Source: Methanobacteriota archaeon (lineage in GTDB: Archaea; Thermoplasmatota; DTKX01; GCA-020343715). From it: a stretch of DNA of 10,119 bases. The translations under genes were made by a program, and so were the position numbers. Under the pieces are notes generated by a model that had not been told where the DNA came from, made no database searches, and saw nothing but the letters and a program-made list of their open reading frames with translations. The stretch spans positions 1 through 10,119 of the forward strand of contig JAUVRF010000034.1 in assembly GCA_030597775.1 (NCBI GenBank), written 5' to 3'. The stretch's first letter is position 1. Each line of letters opens with the position of its first letter. Positions 1 through 4,214 of the stretch are shown here, one piece after another.

Positions 1-240
1 AGACCAACCCTCGGGGGGCCAGTGTCTAGAGAATCGATTGTGGGGCCTGCACGAACCATGTCCGCGGGCAGTAACGGTGGGCTCCCCTGCGCGCGCCGCG
101 TTCCCGCGGTCGGACCGCCGCCCCCGCGGCGGGGAAAGCGGGGTGTCGGGTCGTCGAGGAGCCGATATTCGCGGCTCGGGGTAGCCAGGGTCGAGCACCC
201 CCTCCCATTCTTCTCATTCCGTGATATACACGGGTCGAAA
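1..240. other. GC-rich, hairpin-dense intergenic stretch; possible structured RNA
   Basis: I see no convincing protein here. The plus-strand frame that stays open to base 246 gives a low-complexity Arg/Gly/Pro-rich translation typical of a GC-rich shadow. Several perfect inverted repeats stand out: 96-100 with 105-109 (5 bp, TTCC loop), 115-121 with 126-132 (7 bp, CCCC loop) and 159-164 with 172-177 (6 bp). Bases 62-68 can also pair perfectly with 103-109, which excludes the 96-109 hairpin. A pyrimidine-rich run follows at about 198-220. I could not match it to RNase P RNA, SRP RNA, tRNA or rRNA by eye. It could be a structured non-coding RNA, the end of an upstream transcription unit, or simply GC-rich spacer. 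Confidence 0.3.
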
Positions 241-254
241 ATGTAGCACAAAGG

Positions 255-262
255 TATTTAAA
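255..262 (+). promoter_or_regulatory. TATA box for the RHH-ftsZ unit
   Basis: TATTTAAA lies in a locally AT-rich patch within a very GC-rich region and fits an archaeal TATA box. Transcription would begin near 285, giving a leader of roughly 130 bases before the ATG at 415. A second AT-rich patch, ACAATAATATCC at about 300-311, is an alternative that would give a leader of about 80 bases. Confidence 0.5.
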
Positions 263-265
263 GAA

Positions 266-285
266 TGTATTGCATACGCACATAC
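266..285. promoter_or_regulatory. Candidate operator: repeated CATAC/GTATG half-sites
   Basis: Immediately downstream of the TATA box, TGTAT (266-270), CATAC (273-277) and CATAC (281-285) occur about 7-8 bases apart. GTAT-TGC-ATAC (267-277) is a perfect inverted repeat, and CATAC-GCA-CATAC a direct repeat. RHH regulators typically bind short repeated half-sites and often repress their own promoters, and the first gene of this unit encodes an RHH protein. Its position over the expected transcription start fits autoregulation. Binding is inferred. Confidence 0.4.
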
Positions 286-376
286 ACTTGTCCTGCGAAA
301 ACAATAATATCCCTCTCTTGGGGGATACAAATTCGAAGCGCGGGACGGGTGCGTGACGAACGTGAGAGGCGTGCCC

Positions 377-390
377 GGGACCTTGGTCCC
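377..390 (+). promoter_or_regulatory. Leader hairpin upstream of the RHH gene
   Basis: GGGACC-TT-GGTCCC is a perfect inverted repeat in the transcribed leader; as RNA it would fold as GGGAC/GTCCC with a CTTG loop. It ends about 12 bases before the ribosome binding site (ACGGAGG) of the RHH gene. A role in translation or mRNA stability is possible but not shown. Confidence 0.3.
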
Positions 391-414
391 CCCGTCGGTC
401 ACGGAGGATTGCTC

Positions 415-801
415 ATGAGGGAGGTAAGCAGACAAATTAGCATCCGCATGCCCGCGAGGGTGGATGCTTTGCTGAACGATCTCGTACAAGAGGGCATCTT
501 CCAAAATCGGACCGAGGCCATCGTCGAAGGGATCATCCGGCTCTACGAGGACCTCACGGTCTCGGAGACCGAGATGAACCTTAGACTGAAACTGGCCAAA
601 GGGGACCACAACAACCTCCGACGCTTGAAGCAACTGGATGGCGGCAGCGAAGAGCTGTGGGCTGAACGGCTCATCAACCTCTATGCCCTGCATCATGCCA
701 AAGTTCTGGCTGAGCAGGTCGAGGATTGGGAGGCCATTTTCCAGAAGAAGCGTAGCCTGGAGGAAAGGACCGAGAGCTTGGCGGAGATCAGGAATCGGTG
801 A
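415..801 (+). CDS. Ribbon-helix-helix (CopG/Arc-type) regulator, CdrS-like by context
   Basis: This 128-residue protein probably binds DNA as a dimer. Residues 4-47 form an RHH domain: a short strand (RQISIRMP) that would insert in the major groove, then two helices ending in NRTEAIVEGIIRLYE, close to the family pattern NRSEAIREAI. Residues 48-128 are a charged, mostly helical extension of unknown role, unusual for minimal RHH proteins. I chose the ATG at 415 because ACGGAGG lies 7-8 bases upstream and the RHH strand begins right after it; the frame is open further upstream, but those residues look like leader. ftsZ follows 142 bases downstream with no clear promoter between, so the two are probably co-transcribed. 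In haloarchaea the RHH regulator CdrS is encoded next to ftsZ2 and controls cell division; calling this a counterpart is an inference. The fold is secure, the target is not. Confidence 0.85.
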   Translation: MREVSRQISIRMPARVDALLNDLVQEGIFQNRTEAIVEGIIRLYEDLTVSETEMNLRLKLAKGDHNNLRRLKQLDGGSEELWAERLINLYALHHAKVLAEQVEDWEAIFQKKRSLEERTESLAEIRNR

Positions 802-911
802 TGGGGATCACACCTGCTCTGTCTTAGGTCAGAAGGGAACGGGATGCACTGAAGGGCCTAGCCCCAGCTCTACCCAGGAGCCCGGCCGCCCTCACCAGTC
901 GCTGGATAACA

Positions 912-927
912 CCGGCCTTCGGGCCGG
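912..927 (+). promoter_or_regulatory. UUCG-tetraloop hairpin next to the ftsZ ribosome binding site
   Basis: CCGGCC-TTCG-GGCCGG is a perfect 6-bp stem closed by a UUCG tetraloop with the stabilising C-G closing pair. It ends 3 bases before GAGGAGG (931-937), the ribosome binding site of ftsZ, and 16 bases before the ATG. It could affect ribosome access, processing of the RHH-ftsZ transcript, or partial termination between the two genes. No U-tract follows, so plain termination is unlikely. Confidence 0.5.
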
Positions 928-943
928 AACGAGGAGGCAACAA

Positions 944-2011
944 ATGGGCTCTACTGGGCAGGGATGGGGAGGCTCCCAAGATGGCAAGACTGGAACTAAG
1001 ATCCAGTGCGTAGGCATCGGGGGGGCAGGTTCCAACAGCGTACACCGCATTAGTGAACAACAGATAGATGGACTCGAGTGCATAGCCGTCAACACCGACT
1101 GCATGCACCTGGCCTTCGTCGATGCGAATGCCAAGCTCCTTATCGGGCGTGGCATAACCCGGGGCTTCGGAGCCCGGGGTTGCGTCGAAACGGGTCGCTC
1201 CTGCGCGGAGGAGGCCGTGGACGTGCTTAGCGAGTACATAGGCAAGGGCGTCGACATCGTATTCCTCTCGGTAGGGCTGGGAGGCGGCACCGGGACAGGC
1301 GCCGCTCCGGTCGTCGCCAGGATCGCCCGCAAGAACGGAGCGAAGGTCCTTGCGATCGCGACCCTCCCCTTCTCCGTCGAATCGATCCGGCGAGAGCGGG
1401 CGAAGGAGGGCCTGCTCCATCTGAACAGGGAGGCCGACACGGTCGTCGTCCTCGACAACGATCATCTGCTGGAAGTGGCGGGAGACCTGCCCATCGACGC
1501 CGCCTTCAGCCTCATCGACAATCTTATCGCCTCCGTGGTGCGGAACATCGCCGAGGCCACCATGGACCGCGGTCTCGTACCCATCGACCTGGACAGTGTC
1601 ACTTCGATGATCTCCTCGGGCGGGTACGGTCCCCTCGCCTTTGGCGAAGGACACCGAAAGGCCCCCGTCAGCGCCGTGAAGGCCGCCCTACGGAGCACCC
1701 TTGCCGCCGGTCGGTGGGAGGGAGCCGACGGCGCTATCGTTCACGTGTCCGGAGGATGGGACCTTACCCATGAGGAGGTCCACGCGATCCGCGACTACCT
1801 CGTGGCCAACCTTAAGGATGCGCCCAACGTCGTGCTGGGAGCCAACGTCGACCCCTCCCTGGGAAACATCATTCGCGTCACCTCGATCCTGGTGGGCGTG
1901 AACAGCACGGTGGACGTACCTCCCGATACGGTCGCGTCGCAGATCGATCACGCTTTCACCACGGGAGAACTCACTTCGCGGGACCCGATGAGCATCACGA
2001 GGGATGCCTAG
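944..2011 (+). CDS. ftsZ: FtsZ-family tubulin-like GTPase with altered T3 and T7 loops
   Basis: This 355-residue protein belongs to the FtsZ family, whose members polymerise with GTP into the division ring. Visible landmarks are VGIGGAGSN (23-31), AVNTD (48-52), the tubulin signature GGGTGTGAAPVVA (113-125), LPFSVE (141-146), a DNDHLLEV segment (171-178) and RVTSILVGV (311-319) ending the C-terminal domain. About 35 residues follow without an obvious conserved tail peptide. Against E. coli FtsZ two sites are odd. The T7 catalytic motif NVDFAD reads PIDLDS (213-218), so the first Asn and last Asp are lost although D215 and a shifted D217 remain. The T3 loop GAGANPEVGR reads GARGCVETGR (76-85). 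The ATG at 944 is chosen because GAGGAGG precedes it by 6 bases and the core begins about 19 residues in; the upstream frame overlaps the RHH gene. Family certain; it may be an FtsZ2-like or other second paralog. Confidence 0.93.
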   Translation: MGSTGQGWGGSQDGKTGTKIQCVGIGGAGSNSVHRISEQQIDGLECIAVNTDCMHLAFVDANAKLLIGRGITRGFGARGCVETGRSCAEEAVDVLSEYIGKGVDIVFLSVGLGGGTGTGAAPVVARIARKNGAKVLAIATLPFSVESIRRERAKEGLLHLNREADTVVVLDNDHLLEVAGDLPIDAAFSLIDNLIASVVRNIAEATMDRGLVPIDLDSVTSMISSGGYGPLAFGEGHRKAPVSAVKAALRSTLAAGRWEGADGAIVHVSGGWDLTHEEVHAIRDYLVANLKDAPNVVLGANVDPSLGNIIRVTSILVGVNSTVDVPPDTVASQIDHAFTTGELTSRDPMSITRDA

Positions 2012-2058
2012 CCCTCCGCCCCCCATCGGTCCCGCATTACCTCTGACTCCTCCTTCCG

Positions 2059-2086
2059 AGGGGCGCCGGTCTCCGCTGGCGCCCCT
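2059..2086 (+). terminator. Strong hairpin downstream of ftsZ
   Basis: AGGGGCGCC (2059-2067) pairs perfectly with GGCGCCCCT (2078-2086), and the stem can extend inward by a G-T and a G-C pair around a TCTCCG loop. It starts 48 bases after the ftsZ stop. The next T-run is only at 2135-2141, inside the dtdA promoter, so this is either part of a loose terminator with that T-run or a 3'-end stabilising hairpin. Archaeal termination normally relies on U-tracts. Confidence 0.4.
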
Positions 2087-2134
2087 ACCCCCGTCCCCTC
2101 CGACCCCGTCATCCGAGGACCCGGGACGAAGGTA

Positions 2135-2146
2135 TTTTTTTATAAG
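2135..2146 (+). promoter_or_regulatory. TATA box and T-tract for dtdA
   Basis: TTTTTTTATAAG combines a run of seven T with TATAA. As a TATA box it would start transcription near 2165, leaving a leader of about 13 bases before the ATG at 2179. The T-run could also end the upstream ftsZ transcript, so one element may serve both purposes. Confidence 0.6.
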
Positions 2147-2178
2147 GACCATCACCATTCAACCTCGGAGCGAGGGCT

Positions 2179-3015
2179 ATGAGGGACATGCTGGTCATCT
2201 GCTCCGAGAAGGACCCCGCATCGGTGAACATCCGTGACAGGATGCTGGAACTGGGGGCCTTCCAGGAGTCGACCACGTTCGAGGGACGTCCGGTCCACGA
2301 GGGACACGAGGGTCATATCGTGACCATCGGTGAGGAATCCCTGTTCCGGAACAACGTGGACGCCGAGGTGTTCAAAGCCACAGGCATCAAGCACAAGAGC
2401 GTCGTCTACCTTTCCCGTCACAGCTCCAAGACGGGCCACCAGTCCCTGACGGTCCATCCCATCGGCAACTTCTCCCATGCCCGATATGGCGGGTTCTTCC
2501 GGCAGCTGGTCCACTGCTGCCCCGGTGGCATGACCCGGGCCGTGAGGCTGCTGAACGAGATGGCAAAGGAGGAGGAGCTGCCCCACGCGGTGAGCTTCGA
2601 GGTCACGCATCACGGCCCATACCTCAACACCCCGACGTTCTTCATCGAGATCGGTTCCGATGCCGAAGCGTGGGAGGAACGGAGACCGGCGGAGGTGGTG
2701 GCCCGAACAGTCCTCGAGGTGGAACCGGAGGGCAATGGCCCCGTCCTCATCGGTGTGGGTGGAGGTCATTACGCGCCCCGTCACACGGATGTGGCCTTGA
2801 AGAAGGCGGTCTGCTACTCCCACATGATCCCGAGCCACGCGATACCGGGTCTGGGGCAGCAGATGTTGGAGGGCATGCTCGACTACGTGTGCGAGGCCCG
2901 GATGGTGTACTTCCACAGGAAGGCCATGGCGAAGGAAGACCTTCGGCGGATGACGGAGTTCTTCGAATCCCGGGGCATGCAGGTCGTCCGCGAGCGCGAC
3001 CTTCCGGACCCATGA
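2179..3015 (+). CDS. dtdA: D-aminoacyl-tRNA deacylase, archaeal/plant (DtdA/GEK1) type
   Basis: This 278-residue, zinc-dependent cytosolic enzyme hydrolyses D-amino acids from mischarged tRNAs, the archaeal and plant alternative to bacterial Dtd. Signature segments are intact: YLSRHSSKTGHQSLTVH (77-93) followed by PIGN, EVTHHGP (141-147), GVGGGHYAPRH (192-202) and SHMIPSHAI (214-222). These contain the conserved His residues expected for metal binding and catalysis. Length matches the family (about 270-280). The ATG at 2179 follows a weak GCGAGGG site and sits about 13 bases from the predicted transcription start, and the N-terminal MLVICSEKDPAS looks like the first strand of the fold. kptA follows on the same strand after 91 bases, so the two may share a transcript. 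No anomaly seen. Confidence 0.95.
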   Translation: MRDMLVICSEKDPASVNIRDRMLELGAFQESTTFEGRPVHEGHEGHIVTIGEESLFRNNVDAEVFKATGIKHKSVVYLSRHSSKTGHQSLTVHPIGNFSHARYGGFFRQLVHCCPGGMTRAVRLLNEMAKEEELPHAVSFEVTHHGPYLNTPTFFIEIGSDAEAWEERRPAEVVARTVLEVEPEGNGPVLIGVGGGHYAPRHTDVALKKAVCYSHMIPSHAIPGLGQQMLEGMLDYVCEARMVYFHRKAMAKEDLRRMTEFFESRGMQVVRERDLPDP

Positions 3016-3106
3016 GGTCGTGGATGCGACCCACGGTTCTGCCGGTCGATCCCAACACATCACGGAAAGGCTTATTGACAAGAAGGGCCTTGGGAGGAAT
3101 CCCCAG

Positions 3107-3856
3107 GTGGCCCCCGAGGCCGCTAACGATGAGGAGCGGGTTAAGACGCTCAAGAATTGCAGTCAACATGGCACTTTCCGGGGCGAGATGTGCCCGGTAT
3201 GCGACGACGAGGGAAAGTTCCTGATGTCGGAGGATGAGCTCAACAGCGTAGGCAGGATACTGGCAGGTGTCCTACGCCACTTCCCAGAGAAGTTCGACCT
3301 GGACATGGACCTGAACGGTTGGGTGGATGTGCGCGATGTGGCGGAGGAGATCTGCCACAGGAAGCGCAACCTCCACTGGCTCAGGGTCCATCACATCAAG
3401 GCGATCGCGGATACCGACCCGAAGGGCAGGTACCAGATCGAGGGCAACAGGATACGGGCCTCTTACGGCCACAGCGTAGACGTGGAGCTGGACCATCCCA
3501 CCGATAACGTGCCACAGAGCCTGTTCTACCCTTCCACCCAAGAGGAGCTGGACATGCTGTTGGACAACGGAATTACCCCCAGCGACCGGAGGTACGTGCA
3601 CCTGTCACTTACCTACGAGGACGCATACAACGCCGGTGTGCACAGGACCGAGGACCCGCAGATCCTCGAGATCGACGCCGCAGCCGCCCTGATGTCGGAC
3701 GTCTATATCGGCCAGGCCGGTCCCACCGTGTTCGTCACCAGGGGTGTCCCACCGGACTTCATCGAGATCGCCGTGGAACCCGAGGGCTTCGTCCAGCCGG
3801 ACCCTCCGGAGCGATTGGCGCCCCGGCGTGAGAGGATCAGCGACATGGACGACTGA
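3107..3856 (+). CDS. kptA: RNA 2'-phosphotransferase, Tpt1/KptA family
   Basis: KptA/Tpt1 moves an RNA 2'-phosphate onto NAD+, forming ADP-ribose 1''-2'' cyclic phosphate and nicotinamide; it finishes tRNA splicing in eukaryotes, while its archaeal substrate is less clear. From GTG 3107 the protein has 249 residues. Residues 18-32 carry C-x2-H-x7-C-x2-C (C18, H21, C29, C32), a probable zinc knuckle. Then come the winged-helix lobe with LRH (R57, H58) and GWVDVRDV (71-78), RIRASYGHS (115-123), and the NAD lobe with RRYVHLSLTY (161-170) and GPTVFVTRGVPPDF (205-218). R57, H58, R117 and R180 fit the family's catalytic Arg-His-Arg-Arg set. The usual YHGT reads YPST (141-144). GTG 3107 is preferred because GGGAGGA lies 8-9 bases upstream; GTG 3020 would add 29 residues unlike the family and has no such site. 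It may be co-transcribed with dtdA. Confidence 0.9.
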   Translation: MAPEAANDEERVKTLKNCSQHGTFRGEMCPVCDDEGKFLMSEDELNSVGRILAGVLRHFPEKFDLDMDLNGWVDVRDVAEEICHRKRNLHWLRVHHIKAIADTDPKGRYQIEGNRIRASYGHSVDVELDHPTDNVPQSLFYPSTQEELDMLLDNGITPSDRRYVHLSLTYEDAYNAGVHRTEDPQILEIDAAAALMSDVYIGQAGPTVFVTRGVPPDFIEIAVEPEGFVQPDPPERLAPRRERISDMDD

Positions 3857-3898
3857 TCGGTCGTTCATCAGGCCCGTGGGCCAAGAAGGAAATGCGTG

Positions 3899-3914
3899 GG
3901 ATGGAGCACCATCC
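3899..3914. terminator. Symmetric hairpin between kptA and the minus-strand small ORF
   Basis: GGATGG-AGCA-CCATCC is a perfect 6-bp stem with a 4-base loop, located between the kptA stop (3856) and the small ORF stop (3933), which converge here. A shorter GGCCC-GT-GGGCC repeat lies at 3871-3882. Either could mark the 3' ends of the two convergent transcripts. No U-tract is present, so terminator activity is uncertain. Confidence 0.35.
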
Positions 3915-3932
3915 AGGGGCAGGTCTCGCAAG

Positions 3933-4031
3933 CTAGTTCAGGATGAACATCCCGGTGTACTCATAACCCTCCGGGGTCACCTTCACAAGCTCCCCGTTCT
4001 CTGACAGGACATACGAATGGTACGGCGTCAT
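3933..4031 (-). CDS. Small protein of 32 residues, unknown function
   Basis: The minus strand encodes a 32-residue protein, MTPYHSYVLSENGELV then KVTPEGYEYTGMFILN, rich in Tyr and acidic residues, with no Cys, signal peptide or membrane segment. Three observations support a real gene. Codon third positions are mostly G or C, as in neighbouring genes and unlike the AT-rich DNA just upstream. A good TATA box (ATTTATAA, 4070-4063) lies about 36 bases before the ATG, predicting a leader of roughly 10 bases. The ORF also fills a space left by its neighbours, ending before a symmetric hairpin. The frame is open upstream to 4181, but that part is AT-rich and contains the TATA box, so I take the short start. 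I do not recognise the family. A fortuitous ORF remains possible. Confidence 0.5.
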   Translation of the reverse strand: MTPYHSYVLSENGELVKVTPEGYEYTGMFILN

Positions 4032-4062
4032 GTGCGATACCTGCGATTTCACCGCATTTAGC

Positions 4063-4070
4063 TTATAAAT
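4063..4070 (-). promoter_or_regulatory. TATA box for the minus-strand small ORF
   Basis: Read on the minus strand this is ATTTATAA, close to the archaeal consensus, with transcription expected near 4040 and the small ORF ATG at 4031. Because the element is nearly symmetric it could also act on the plus strand, giving a leader of about 120 bases for the propeller gene. Confidence 0.55.
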
Positions 4071-4145
4071 CGACCCCCCTATTGTTCTCCTTTTGGTGAA
4101 CAGTGATTCTTGGGTGAGCCAGGGTACCGCTCCAAGGATATCATG

Positions 4146-4160
4146 TTTAATAAGTAAATA
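4146..4160 (+). promoter_or_regulatory. Likely promoter of the propeller gene
   Basis: TTTAATAAGTAAATA is the most TATA-like segment upstream of the gene starting at 4215, predicting transcription near 4175-4185 and a leader of 30-40 bases. A weaker alternative, CGTTTAAGTG, lies at 4165-4174. The whole of 4064-4200 is markedly AT-rich compared with the flanking genes. Confidence 0.45.
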
Positions 4161-4214
4161 GCAACGTTTAAGTGTGCTCATTTTCTTACCACGGTCGATA
4201 TAGTGGGGAGGCTG

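Noticed and set aside
62..190. RNase P or SRP RNA
   Set aside because: The conserved GAGGAAAGTCC-type core of RNase P and the SRP helix 8 motif were not found on either strand.
181..205. T-arm-like GGGTCGAGCACCC suggesting a tRNA
   Set aside because: It lacks the GGTTCRA core, and no acceptor stem, D arm or anticodon arm could be assembled around it.
22..246. Open plus-strand frame in the first 246 bases
   Set aside because: Low-complexity Arg/Gly/Pro translation, no ribosome binding site and no recognisable motif; better explained by GC-rich non-coding DNA.
824..1654. Long minus-strand ORF opposite ftsZ
   Set aside because: Antisense shadow of a clear FtsZ coding sequence in high-GC DNA, with no recognisable domain.
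3020..3106. KptA start at GTG 3020
   Set aside because: It adds 29 residues without family similarity and lacks a ribosome binding site, whereas GTG 3107 has GGGAGGA at good spacing.
4032..4181. Longer, 82-residue version of the minus-strand small ORF
   Set aside because: The added 50 codons are AT-rich, unlike local genes, and contain the TATA box that best serves the shorter ORF.
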